A stretch of DNA of 50,530 nucleotides, from the NCBI GenBank assembly GCA_017453865.1, contig JAFTEC010000048.1, positions 1-50,530 of the forward strand, written 5' to 3'. The stretch is from Lachnospiraceae bacterium (GTDB taxonomy: Bacteria; Bacillota; Clostridia; Lachnospirales; Lachnospiraceae). Shown one piece after another: positions 8,330 through 16,641 of this stretch. Both the position numbers and the translations under genes were made by a program. The stretch's first letter is position 1, and each line of letters opens with the position of its first letter. Below the pieces are notes generated by a model, which was given only the letters and a program-made list of their open reading frames with translations, did not search any database and had not been told where the DNA came from.

Positions 8330-8341
8330 TCTATCCATCCT

Positions 8342-8369
8342 TTGACTTTTGTGTATTTTGCCTTATAAT
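8342..8369 (+). promoter_or_regulatory. Sigma-A-type promoter of the flagellar operon
   Basis: TTGACT (8342-8347), a 16-base spacer, then a perfect TATAAT (8364-8369). It faces flgB, 92 bases downstream. No sigma-28 type motif (TAAA/GCCGATAA) was seen. Confidence 0.7.
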
Positions 8370-8389
8370 TATAGATGAATAATTGTCAT
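8362..8389 (-). promoter_or_regulatory. Divergent promoter toward the C39-like peptidase
   Basis: Read on the minus strand: ATGACA (8389-8384), 16-base spacer, TATAAG (8367-8362). Its -10 shares bases 8364-8367 with the flagellar -10, so the two promoters should exclude each other. Confidence 0.5.
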
Positions 8390-8460
8390 TATGGTAGTGC
8401 CGGATCGGGGCTACGGTTTATGATGGCATAAGATTGATTCCTAAAAAGGAGGCGTGCGAC

Positions 8461-8853
8461 ATGGTAAAAACTGATATATACGATTATATCAATGTGCTCG
8501 ACAAGGCTGCCGACGCTTCGGCTTTACGGAATAAAGCCATTGCCAATAACCTGGCAAATATTGATACACCCGGCTATAAGAGACAGGATGTTTCTTTCGC
8601 CGCAAATCTGGAGGAAGCCTTAAGGCACTCGAGATTCGAGAGTCTGGACGACAAGGTGGGGTCCCTAAGAATGGACCGCCTGCGGGGTAAGCAGTACACC
8701 GATTCCGAAGGCTATTCCTACAGACTGGACGGAAATAATGTGGATATAGATACTGAAAATGCCGAGCTTGCAAAGAATGATATTTTGTACAACGGCCTCA
8801 CACAGAGCATCACGGCGGAATTCCAGAATATCCGTTCCGTGACGCAGAAGTAA
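8461..8853 (+). CDS. flgB: Flagellar basal-body rod protein FlgB
   Basis: A 130-residue proximal rod protein exported by the flagellar type III system. It contains the rod signature NNLANIDTPGYKRQDVSF near residue 30 and the C-terminal helix ending QSITAEFQNIRSVTQK, as in FlgB. The start at 8461 is set by AAGGAGG at 8446-8452, eight bases upstream; an in-frame TTG at 8434 lacks such a site. It is the first gene of the flagellar operon and is followed by flgC after 15 bases. Confidence 0.95.
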   Translation: MVKTDIYDYINVLDKAADASALRNKAIANNLANIDTPGYKRQDVSFAANLEEALRHSRFESLDDKVGSLRMDRLRGKQYTDSEGYSYRLDGNNVDIDTENAELAKNDILYNGLTQSITAEFQNIRSVTQK

Positions 8854-8868
8854 GGGAGGAGGATAAAT

Positions 8869-9327
8869 ATGGGAGTATTTGACAGCTTTGGCATAAACGC
8901 ATCCGGGCTTACCGCGGAAAGACTCCGTATGGATGTGATCTCCGAGAATATTGCGAATGCCAATACAACAAGGACCAGTAACGGTGATCCCTATACCAGA
9001 AAGGTGGTCACCTTTGAAACAAAGAACAATCCGGAGCCTTCCTTCAATTCCATACTTGCTTCGAACCAGAGCAAGTACGCCCAGTCAAATCTGGCGGGAG
9101 TGAAGGTCGGCGGAATCTATAACGATACACATTCCGAATACAAGATGGTATATGATCCGGCTCATCCCGATGCGGACGAGAACGGCTATGTGCTCTATCC
9201 CAATGTGAATACCATCACCGAAATGACAAACCTTATAGATGCCAGCCGCGCCTACGAGGCGAATGCAACGGCCTTCACTACGTCAAAGGCTATCGCACAG
9301 CAGGGGCTGACCATCGGTAAGGCATGA
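8869..9327 (+). CDS. flgC: Flagellar basal-body rod protein FlgC
   Basis: A 152-residue proximal rod subunit. The N-terminal helix is followed by ISENIANANTTRTSNGDPYTRKVV, the FlgC form of the rod motif, and the C-terminus has MTNLIDASRAYEANATAFTTSKAIAQQGLTIGKA, the conserved rod C-helix. GGGAGGAGG lies 7-8 bases ahead of the ATG. It sits between flgB and fliE as in most Clostridia. Confidence 0.95.
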   Translation: MGVFDSFGINASGLTAERLRMDVISENIANANTTRTSNGDPYTRKVVTFETKNNPEPSFNSILASNQSKYAQSNLAGVKVGGIYNDTHSEYKMVYDPAHPDADENGYVLYPNVNTITEMTNLIDASRAYEANATAFTTSKAIAQQGLTIGKA

Positions 9328-9376
9328 TGACGGAAGATTCCCGGGATAATCGTTTATAGATCTTTGGAGACTCATT

Positions 9377-9691
9377 ATGGATATTACTAAATTATATAAC
9401 GTTACAAGTGACGCCATTGAGGATGCGGCCTTAAAAACCGGTAACGGCAGGATAGCCGATCCGGGTAATTTCGGAGGCTTTCTTCAGAGTGCCGTGAACC
9501 AGCTGAATGAGACCAATTCCTACCTGCAGGATCAGGAGGATGAGGAGATCAAGCTGGCACTGGGACTCACGGAGAATACCCACGATCTGGCCATCGCCCA
9601 GGCAAAGGCGCAGGCTTCCCTGCAGTACACGGTGGCCTTAAGGGACCGCTTCATCGAAGCCTACAGAGAGATCATGCAGATGCAGATTTAG
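9377..9691 (+). CDS. fliE: Flagellar hook-basal body complex protein FliE
   Basis: A 104-residue protein joining the MS ring (FliF) to the rod. Its C-terminal half shows the FliE pattern: FLQSAVNQLNETN, then THDLAIAQAKAQASLQYTVALRDRFIEAYREIMQMQI. The gene ends in TAG at 9689-9691. The palindrome array starts four bases later, separating it by 316 bases from fliF, an unusually long gap inside this operon. Confidence 0.95.
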   Translation: MDITKLYNVTSDAIEDAALKTGNGRIADPGNFGGFLQSAVNQLNETNSYLQDQEDEEIKLALGLTENTHDLAIAQAKAQASLQYTVALRDRFIEAYREIMQMQI

Positions 9692-9694
9692 TCA

Positions 9695-9978
9695 TCATTC
9701 TTGCGAAGCAAGAATGACGACAAGGCGACATTTTGCCACGATAGTGGCAAAATGTTGGGACACGGCGACATATGACGTCAGTCCGAAGGACTGACGTCAA
9801 GGCGACATTTTCACGCAACGCGTGAAAATGTTGGTTGTGCCGGAAGAAACAAAGTGCTGTGAGGACTGACGTCAAGGCGGCATTTTCATGCGACAGCGTG
9901 AAATGTCGGAAGTACCGGAGGAAACAGAGTTCTGTGAGAAAATATCGGATGTACCGCAAAAAACAGAGCTCTGTGAGG
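9695..9978. repeat. Array of palindromes and 39-bp direct repeats between fliE and fliF
   Basis: Gene-free gap 9692-10007. It holds four perfect palindromes: TCATTCTTGC-GAA (9695-9717, 10-bp stem), ACATTTTGCCAC-GATA (9728-9755, 12 bp), TGACGTCAGTCC-GAA (9773-9799, 12 bp) and ACATTTTCACGC-AAC (9805-9831, 12 bp), plus an imperfect one at 9881-9905. The linker (A)AGGCGACA or GGCGACA recurs at 9723, 9764, 9800 and, altered, at 9875. A degenerate unit gtaccgg..gaaacagag.tctgtgag occurs at about 9837, 9911 and 9950; the last two are 39 bp apart. None of the stems ends in a T-run. Confidence 0.9.
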
Positions 9979-10007
9979 AACGATGACATAGTATAAAGGA
10001 CACATAA

Positions 10008-11621
10008 ATGCAGGAACGACTCAGACAACTGCTTGAACGGTTCCTAGAGTGGTGGAACAGGTTCAGCACAAAGCAGAAGACATTGATAATTTCCGTTGGT
10101 GCAGCGGTGGTTGTTGCCATTACCGTTCTTATCTGGACGGTTTCGGCACCTAAGTATGCGGTACTGGCGGTTGCGGAGGATACTGCCCAGACAGCCCAGA
10201 TCCGTGACCTTCTTGATGAAAACGGGCTGGATTATAAGATCAGCGACGACGGACTGACCATTTCGATCAACAAGAAGCAGCTTAGCGATGCGAATATCCT
10301 TCTCGGTGCCAATAATATTCCCGCGGAGGGATACGATATCTCCAACGTCTTTTCCGGAGGCTTCTCCAGTACGGAGACCGACAAGGAGAAGAGGTATCAG
10401 CTCTATCTGGAAAAGAATATAGAGAAGGATCTGGAAACCCAGGAAAACATCAAGAGCGCAACGGTCAATTTAAGCATTCCGGATAATGACGGAACACTGC
10501 TTTCGGAACATCGTGAGAACTATGCCAGCGCCATGCTCGTGCTTGACAATCCGGAGGCTATGACCGATGATATCGCAGCCGGACTTGCAAGGTTTATGGC
10601 GACGGCTATCGGAAATGCCACCACGGAGAACATAGTCATTATGGACTCCAAGGGGAATATGCTCTTTTCAGGGGAGGACAGCTCCTCATCTACCGGTGCG
10701 GGAGCCGCATCCAGCAGGCTTTCCTATAAGCAGAAGTATGATCAGCTTGTTGAGAGCCAGATAAGGGACGCACTGGTAGGTGCGAAGATCTACGATTCCG
10801 TTCAGGTGGTTCCGAACCTGAATCTGAACTGGAATGATATAGAGACCACCGAGCACACCTACACTCCGGCAGAGGGGCAGGATCAGGGAGTACTTTCCCA
10901 TCAGGATACCTATTCACAGACTGCTGAGAATACAAACGGACAGGTGCCGGGAACCGATACAAACGGAGATAATACCTACGTTTACGCCGATAACGGTAAT
11001 TCCACGACCACCACGGACGAGACCAGCAGGGATTATCTTCCGAATGAGACAATAACCCATACCACAGGCGGCGGGGGAGCGATAGAGTATGATACCAGCT
11101 CTATCGGAATAACTGCCATCAGGTATGTGATCTATAATGAGGATGAAATGCAGGCTCAGGGCCTTCTGGACGGAACCACCTTTGAGGCCTTCCAGGCAGA
11201 GAACAGTGATCTCACCAAGCTGGAGGTTGACGAGGATGTGAGGAACGTGGTTTCCATGGCCACGGGGATACCTGCAGCCAATATCCAGATAGTTGCATTC
11301 CAGGAGCCGGTGTTTGTGCCTGCGGAGAGCAGACTTCCCGACTGGCGGACCATACTTATGATAGGTCTTATCGTCCTGATACTCGGACTCCTTGCCTTTG
11401 TTGTTATCAGATCCATGAGGGGAGAAAATGCTTTGGAGGAGCCTCAGGATGAGATACAGCTTGGCGACCTTCTGGCCAGCACCCAGGAGGCTTCCCTGGA
11501 GGATATCGATCTGGAGGAGCAGAAGTCGGAGGCACGGCTTTTGATCGAGAGTTTTGTTGACAATAATCCGGAGGCTGCGGCAGTACTCCTGAGGAACTGG
11601 CTTTCGGATGAATGGGGGTAA
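10008..11621 (+). CDS. fliF: Flagellar MS-ring protein FliF
   Basis: A 537-residue inner-membrane ring protein on which the flagellar motor is built. It has a first transmembrane helix at residues 25-46 (TLIISVGAAVVVAITVLIW), periplasm-side ring-building YscJ-like domains (KKQLSDANILLGANNIP, SATVNLSIPDN), a low-complexity Thr/Gly/Asp stretch around 295-350, a second transmembrane helix near residue 450 and the C-terminal FliG-binding tail ESFVDNNPEAAAVLLRNWLSDEW. AAAGGA stands before the ATG. fliG follows six bases later. Confidence 0.96.
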   Translation: MQERLRQLLERFLEWWNRFSTKQKTLIISVGAAVVVAITVLIWTVSAPKYAVLAVAEDTAQTAQIRDLLDENGLDYKISDDGLTISINKKQLSDANILLGANNIPAEGYDISNVFSGGFSSTETDKEKRYQLYLEKNIEKDLETQENIKSATVNLSIPDNDGTLLSEHRENYASAMLVLDNPEAMTDDIAAGLARFMATAIGNATTENIVIMDSKGNMLFSGEDSSSSTGAGAASSRLSYKQKYDQLVESQIRDALVGAKIYDSVQVVPNLNLNWNDIETTEHTYTPAEGQDQGVLSHQDTYSQTAENTNGQVPGTDTNGDNTYVYADNGNSTTTTDETSRDYLPNETITHTTGGGGAIEYDTSSIGITAIRYVIYNEDEMQAQGLLDGTTFEAFQAENSDLTKLEVDEDVRNVVSMATGIPAANIQIVAFQEPVFVPAESRLPDWRTILMIGLIVLILGLLAFVVIRSMRGENALEEPQDEIQLGDLLASTQEASLEDIDLEEQKSEARLLIESFVDNNPEAAAVLLRNWLSDEWG

Positions 11622-11627
11622 GTTGTA

Positions 11628-12719
11628 ATGGCGGCAGCCGAAAATACTCTGCCTGCTGAGGCAGCGGGAACGTTTCCCGCTGCTGCACCCGGCGTGAACA
11701 AGATGGACACAAGTGCTGCGGCGGGGTTAACGGGAACGCAGAAGGCGGCAGTTCTCCTTATTGCACTTGGACCGGAAAAATCTTCCAAGATATTTCAGCA
11801 TCTGAAAGAAGAAGAAATTGAAGAATTAACACTGGAGATAGCCAATACCAGGTCGATAACGCCCCAGGTCAAGGAGGCGGTTATCAATGAATTCTATCAG
11901 GTATGTCTTGCGCAGCAGTACATTGCGGAGGGCGGTATCGGCTATGCAAAGGAGCTCCTTGAGCAGGCTCTCGGACCGGAGAAGGCGGTTGACGTCATCT
12001 CCAGGTTTACCGCATCACTGCAGGTTAAGCCATTCGAGTTTGTGAGGAAGACAGATCCTTCACAGCTTCTGAACTTCATCCAGGAGGAGCATCCCCAGAC
12101 CATTGCGCTTATTCTTTCATACCTTAACCCCAACCAGTCTGCCATGATCATCGGAGCTCTGCCGCCGGACAAGCAGGCCGATGTGGCTAGGCGTATAGCG
12201 AAGATGGACAGGACCAGTCCGGATGTCATTAAAGAGGTTGAGAAGGCTTTGGAATCAAAACTTGCTTCTCTTGTTAATCAGGATTACACCATTGTCGGCG
12301 GTGTGGATGCCATTGTTGAGATCCTTAATACCGTGGACCGTGCTACGGAAAAGCATATAATGGAGACTCTGGAGATCGATGAACCCGAGCTTGCGGACGA
12401 GATCAGAAAGAAGATGTTCGTATTCGAGGATATCCTGCTTCTGGACGACCGTGCCATCCAGCGTGTGCTCAGGGATGTTGAGAACAGTGATCTGGCACTT
12501 GCGCTTAAGGGTGCCAATGAAGAGGTGCAGGCTGCCATCTTCAGAAACCTTTCCAAGCGTCTGGCGGCTATGATAAAGGAAGATATGGACTTTATGGGAC
12601 CCGTTCGAATGAAGGACGTGGAGGAAGCCCAGCAGAAGGTCGTAAATATCATAAGGAAGCTGGAGGATTCTGCCGAGATCGTTATTTCCAGAGGCGGAGG
12701 AGACGAGATAGTTGTCTAA
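11628..12719 (+). CDS. fliG: Flagellar motor switch protein FliG
   Basis: A 363-residue rotor protein that links FliF to FliM and receives torque from the stator. The N-domain has LTGTQKAAVLLIALGPEKSSKIFQ-type sequence, the middle domain the EEHPQTIALILSYL motif, and the C-domain the charged torque helix (FEDILLLDDRAIQRVLRDV, later KRLAAMIKEDMDFMGPVR). About 25 Ala/Thr-rich residues precede the family's usual start. The last codons overlap the TTG start of fliH. Confidence 0.96.
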   Translation: MAAAENTLPAEAAGTFPAAAPGVNKMDTSAAAGLTGTQKAAVLLIALGPEKSSKIFQHLKEEEIEELTLEIANTRSITPQVKEAVINEFYQVCLAQQYIAEGGIGYAKELLEQALGPEKAVDVISRFTASLQVKPFEFVRKTDPSQLLNFIQEEHPQTIALILSYLNPNQSAMIIGALPPDKQADVARRIAKMDRTSPDVIKEVEKALESKLASLVNQDYTIVGGVDAIVEILNTVDRATEKHIMETLEIDEPELADEIRKKMFVFEDILLLDDRAIQRVLRDVENSDLALALKGANEEVQAAIFRNLSKRLAAMIKEDMDFMGPVRMKDVEEAQQKVVNIIRKLEDSAEIVISRGGGDEIVV

Positions 12720-13623
12720 TATGATAAAGCGGGCCTTTGTCAAGGTTGAGGGCTCGGAAAAACTTATGATAGACTCAAACGGTCTTGTCCTTGACAAAAT
12801 GGAGGAGATCGTTAGCACCTCTCCTCCGGCAGCGAACGGAAATGATGCAGGCGGATTCGATGAATTCACGGAAGGCATTGTGGCGGACAGGGTCGAAATG
12901 CTGGTGGGAGAACAGGAAGAGGGAGTAGAGGCGGATGCCGAGGCTCCCTCTAATGTCCTGAAAAATGAGGAACCGCCGCAGCCTCCGCCATCCGAAATAA
13001 GTGAGGAGATACTCTCGGCGGCAAGAGCCGAGGCAGAGGGTATAGTGGCTGAGGCCAATGAACAGGCTCAGGCTATCTTAAGCGATGCTGAGCAGAATGC
13101 CGCCGCAACACTTGAGAACGCAAAAAATGAGGGCTACAGTGCGGGTCATGATGAGGGCTATAATGCGGGAATGCAGGAAGCGGAAGCATTAAAGACCGAG
13201 TATCAGGGTCTTATGGAAAGCCTGGAAAATGAATACCGGCAGAAAATCGACGAGCTGGAGCCTATGTTCATTGAGACGCTCACGGATATCTATGAGCACG
13301 TGATCCATGTGAGCTTCTCGGATTCAAAGGATATTATCTTCCATCTTATTCAGGATGCGGTGAGAAAGGTGGAGGGAAACGAAGGCTTTATCATTCACGT
13401 TTCCAAAGACGACTACGGCTATGTTTCCATGCAGAAGGAGGAGCTTCTTTCCGGGATAACTGCTGCCGCCGATGTGGAGATAGTTGAGGATATGACCCTG
13501 AAGAGCAACGAGTGCTTTATAGAGACGGGGGGAGGAATATTTGACTGCTCCCTTGAGACACAGCTTGCCGGATTAAAGAGGGAATTAAGGTTACTTTCAT
13601 ATGACAGACACAGGGAGGAATGA
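12712..13623 (+). CDS. fliH: Flagellar export regulator FliH
   Basis: A 303-residue cytoplasmic protein that binds and restrains the FliI export ATPase. It is acidic, with an Ala/Glu-rich coiled-coil region (residues 100-180, including the EGYSAGHDEGYNAGMQEAE repeats) and a C-terminal domain related to V-ATPase E subunits. I prefer the TTG start at 12712: GGAGGA lies 10 bases upstream and it gives MSNMIKRAF, like the MSNLIK start of related FliH proteins. The ATG at 12721 is the alternative. The TTG start overlaps the end of fliG by eight bases. Residues 40-90 are variable and poorly conserved. Confidence 0.85.
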   Translation: MSNMIKRAFVKVEGSEKLMIDSNGLVLDKMEEIVSTSPPAANGNDAGGFDEFTEGIVADRVEMLVGEQEEGVEADAEAPSNVLKNEEPPQPPPSEISEEILSAARAEAEGIVAEANEQAQAILSDAEQNAAATLENAKNEGYSAGHDEGYNAGMQEAEALKTEYQGLMESLENEYRQKIDELEPMFIETLTDIYEHVIHVSFSDSKDIIFHLIQDAVRKVEGNEGFIIHVSKDDYGYVSMQKEELLSGITAAADVEIVEDMTLKSNECFIETGGGIFDCSLETQLAGLKRELRLLSYDRHREE

Positions 13624-13629
13624 CTATCG

Positions 13630-14982
13630 TTGGTTGAGCCCGTAATTGATTTTTCCAAATACAGAAGGGTTATGGGACAGAGCTTTTATAAGAAGCTCGG
13701 TAAGGTAGTGAATGTTGTGGGGCTTACCATAGAGTCCTTAGGTCCCGATGCCCTCCTTGCGGATATCTGCAGGATCATTCCGGAGGACAGTACGAAAGCA
13801 CCCATAATGGCCGAGGTCGTTGGCTTCAAGGACAGCAAGACCCAGCTTATGCCCTACGACAAAACGGACGGTATCGGAGCGGGATGCACGGTTGAGAATC
13901 TTGGGCACACCCTTACAGTTACCGTAAGTGATGACCTTCTGGGAAAGACCCTGGACGGCCTGGGACGCCCCACGGACGGATCCGTGATATACGGAGGAAG
14001 AGAGTATTCCGTTGAAGCAGAGCCCCCGGATCCAATGGACAGGGTTATAATAAATGAGGTTCTGCCTCTTGGAGTCAAGGCGGTGGACGGGCTTATGACC
14101 ATAGGTAAGGGCCAGAGAGTAGGCATCTTTGCAGGCTCCGGTGTGGGGAAAAGTACCCTTATGGGTATGTTTGCCAGAAATACAAAGGCGGATATTAACG
14201 TTATCGCCCTTATCGGGGAGCGGGGCAGAGAGGTACGGGAATTCGTTGAACGTGACCTCGGAGAAGAAGGCATGAGGCGTTCGGTGGTCGTGGTCGCAAC
14301 CTCAGACCGTCCGGCACTTGAAAGAAACAAGGCCGCAAAGACGGCAACCGCCATTGCGGAGTACTTCAGGGACCAGGGCAGGGATGTTCTCCTTATGATG
14401 GATTCACTTACACGTTTTTCCATGGCACAGAGGGAGATAGGACTTGCCAGCGGAGAGCCTCCGGTAACCAGAGGTTATCCGCCGTCGGTTTATTCCGAGA
14501 TGCCGAAGCTCCTTGAAAGAGCAGGGAACGGAAAGACCGGATCAATTACGGGGCTTTATACCGTGCTTGTGGACGGAGATGATTTTAATGAGCCCATCAC
14601 GGATACTGCCCGTTCGATATTGGACGGACACATCATGCTTAACCGGCGGATCGCCCAGCAGAACCATTACCCCGCCATAGATGTGCTCCAGAGCATTTCG
14701 AGGTGCATGAGCCAGATCGCGGATAAGGAGCATAAGGCTCTTTCCGGAAAAATGAAGAACGTGATGGCTACCTATCAGGAGGCCGAGGATCTTATAAATA
14801 TCGGAGCCTATCAGAAGGGGTCTAACCCAAAGATAGACTATGCAATACAGAAGATCGATACAATAAATGAATTTCTGATGCAGACAACGGATGCAAAGTT
14901 TACCTTTGAGGAAACACTTCAGAAGCTGAAGGAAGTTTTCGAGGAACCCTCATCTGACGCGGAGACCATACAGGGGCAGTAA
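13630..14982 (+). CDS. fliI: Flagellum-specific ATP synthase FliI
   Basis: A 450-residue hexameric ATPase that powers release of export substrates at the flagellar secretion gate. Walker A is GIFAGSGVGKSTLMGM near residue 165, Walker B is DVLLMMDSLTRF near residue 255, and the YPPSVYSEMPKLLERAG and DDFNEPITDTARSILDGHI blocks mark it as FliI/YscN type. The start is TTG at 13630, six bases after the fliH stop, with GGGAGG about 12 bases upstream; no in-frame ATG fits better. Confidence 0.95.
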   Translation: MVEPVIDFSKYRRVMGQSFYKKLGKVVNVVGLTIESLGPDALLADICRIIPEDSTKAPIMAEVVGFKDSKTQLMPYDKTDGIGAGCTVENLGHTLTVTVSDDLLGKTLDGLGRPTDGSVIYGGREYSVEAEPPDPMDRVIINEVLPLGVKAVDGLMTIGKGQRVGIFAGSGVGKSTLMGMFARNTKADINVIALIGERGREVREFVERDLGEEGMRRSVVVVATSDRPALERNKAAKTATAIAEYFRDQGRDVLLMMDSLTRFSMAQREIGLASGEPPVTRGYPPSVYSEMPKLLERAGNGKTGSITGLYTVLVDGDDFNEPITDTARSILDGHIMLNRRIAQQNHYPAIDVLQSISRCMSQIADKEHKALSGKMKNVMATYQEAEDLINIGAYQKGSNPKIDYAIQKIDTINEFLMQTTDAKFTFEETLQKLKEVFEEPSSDAETIQGQ

Positions 14983-15000
14983 TGATCAGGGCAAGGGAAA

Positions 15001-15447
15001 ATGGCAAGATTTAAGTTCAGGATGCAGAACATCCTCAATCTGAAAGAGAAGCTTGAGACCCAGGCGGAGATGCGTTTTGCACAGCAGAGAATGGTGTTAA
15101 ACGAAGCTGAGAGAGCGAAAGAACTGCTGCTTGAAAGAAAGGCCGCTCTGGAAGAAGAGGCAAAGAAGCTACGAAAGGATTCGCTGGATCTTCTGGAGAT
15201 ACAGAATAATGATCTGAGCCGCCGTCTCTGTGCTGAGGATATAGTACGGGCTGAGGAGAAGATAAAGAGGGAAAAAAAGGTTCTGGAGCTCAGACGCAGG
15301 GAGCTTGAAAACGTTATGAAGGAACGTAAGGCCCAGGAGAAGCTCAGGGAGAAGGCCTTTGAAAGATTCCTTCGGGAAGAGGCCGCCGCCGAGAGCAAAT
15401 CCATCGACGAACTCACAAGCTACGTATATGGGCAAAAGATTCAGTGA
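15001..15447 (+). CDS. fliJ: Flagellar export protein FliJ
   Basis: A 148-residue, highly charged, almost wholly helical coiled-coil protein, acting as the central stalk of the FliI ATPase and as an export chaperone. The N-terminus FRMQNILNLKEKLETQAEMRFA is the usual FliJ opening. The TGA stop at 15445-15447 lies inside the first palindrome of the 64-bp tandem repeat, so the last codons (GQKIQ) are written by repeat sequence. Confidence 0.88.
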   Translation: MARFKFRMQNILNLKEKLETQAEMRFAQQRMVLNEAERAKELLLERKAALEEEAKKLRKDSLDLLEIQNNDLSRRLCAEDIVRAEEKIKREKKVLELRRRELENVMKERKAQEKLREKAFERFLREEAAAESKSIDELTSYVYGQKIQ

Positions 15448-15573
15448 ATCTTTTGCGGGCACGTATTGACGCGCCAAGCGCGGCAGTGCCCCGGATCAAA
15501 AGATTCAGTGAATCTTTTGCGGGCACGTATTGACGCGCCAAGCGCGGCAGTGCCCCGGATCAAAAGATTCAGT
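15433..15573. repeat. 64-bp perfect tandem duplication made of two palindromes
   Basis: Units 15433-15496 and 15497-15560 are identical, and a third copy breaks off after 13 bases (15561-15573). Each unit has CAAAAGATTC-AGT-GAATCTTTTG (10-bp stem, 3-nt loop) and a second palindrome flanked by GGGCAC and GTGCCC (15457-15491). The fliJ stop codon lies in the loop region of the first hairpin. The second palindrome has a 29/35 match at 48900-48934. Confidence 0.95.
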
Positions 15574-15587
15574 AAACAGGAAAAAAC

Positions 15588-16553
15588 ATGGCAGATTCAA
15601 ATAATCTTCCTGCGGAGCAGGGAGCAGGAAACTTAAAAGAAAACGACAAGAAAAAGGGTAATGACGAGATAAACGACGAGGAGGAATCAGGAGCCCTGTC
15701 GATAATCCTTGTTACGCTCTTTATCGTACTTATATGGCTGGCGATACTCGGACTTCTGGTGAAGCTCGATGTGGGCGGCTTTGGTTCGGGTGTGCTGACT
15801 CCCGTACTTAAGGATGTTCCTATAGTAAACAGGGTTCTGCCGGGTTACAATCCCAATATTGAAGGAAACGGATTCGGCACCGGAGAGGAGATAGAGGGCG
15901 GATATACGGATGTGGATTCTGCGGTGTCAAGGATAAAGGAGCTGGAAAACCAGCTTACGGAAGCACAGCAGACAAATAATGACCTGAGGCTTGCCAATGA
16001 CGAGCTGCAGAAGGAGATCGACCGCCTCCGTACCTTTGAGGATAACCAGGTGGAATTCGAGAAGATCAAGGACGAATTCTATAATGAGGTGGTATTTTCC
16101 GAGAAGGCTCCGGATGCTTCCGAATATCAGAAATACTATGAGCAGATAGAGCCTGCCAATGCCCAGATCCTCTATAAGCAGGTTGTGGCAGAGGAGGAAA
16201 CGGACAAGAAGGTGCAGGAATATGCCAAGGCTTATTCCTCTATGAAACCGAAGGATGCTGCGGAGATATTCAATGTAATGGTTCAATCCTCCGGCGCCGA
16301 CGGAGATGCTTATCTGGTGGCACGTATACTGGAGGCCTGCGGACCCGATGCAAGGGGAGAGATCCTGGGTGCAATGGAACCGGACAATGCCGCAATAGTC
16401 ACGAATATTATGGAACCGGATGAGGTCATCGATATGTCGGGAAGCGGTCCCAGAACCGTACCCGAGGAGTTTTCAAAAACCGATGATGAAGTTGAGGATG
16501 AAGCCGGGGATGAAGTTAAGGATGAAGCTGAGGCCAGCGAAGAGCCGGGATAA
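15588..16553 (+). CDS. MotE-like flagellar membrane protein with MgtE-type N-domain
   Basis: A 321-residue single-pass protein: acidic cytoplasmic N-terminus, transmembrane helix at residues 38-60 (IILVTLFIVLIWLAILGLLV), a coiled coil around 110-160 (ELENQLTEAQQTNNDLRLAN) and a helical MgtE-intracellular-like region (YSSMKPKDAAEIFNVM) at 205-280, then an acidic Glu/Asp tail. This arrangement matches the MotE/FlbB-like proteins encoded after fliJ in Clostridial flagellar operons, thought to help stator assembly or stability. It is the last flagellar gene here; fliK and hook genes do not follow. Confidence 0.8.
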   Translation: MADSNNLPAEQGAGNLKENDKKKGNDEINDEEESGALSIILVTLFIVLIWLAILGLLVKLDVGGFGSGVLTPVLKDVPIVNRVLPGYNPNIEGNGFGTGEEIEGGYTDVDSAVSRIKELENQLTEAQQTNNDLRLANDELQKEIDRLRTFEDNQVEFEKIKDEFYNEVVFSEKAPDASEYQKYYEQIEPANAQILYKQVVAEEETDKKVQEYAKAYSSMKPKDAAEIFNVMVQSSGADGDAYLVARILEACGPDARGEILGAMEPDNAAIVTNIMEPDEVIDMSGSGPRTVPEEFSKTDDEVEDEAGDEVKDEAEASEEPG

Positions 16554-16641
16554 ACTCAGCAGTCAATACGGATGGAGAGATTGATGCGTTTATCTTTGGC
16601 AAAGAGCAGCGATGATTTCGGGATGCTCCCGGAGGAGGAAA

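Noticed and set aside
9695..9978. CRISPR-like array
   Set aside because: The repeated parts are variable palindromes with short linkers, not identical repeats with uniform unique spacers, and no cas gene is present.
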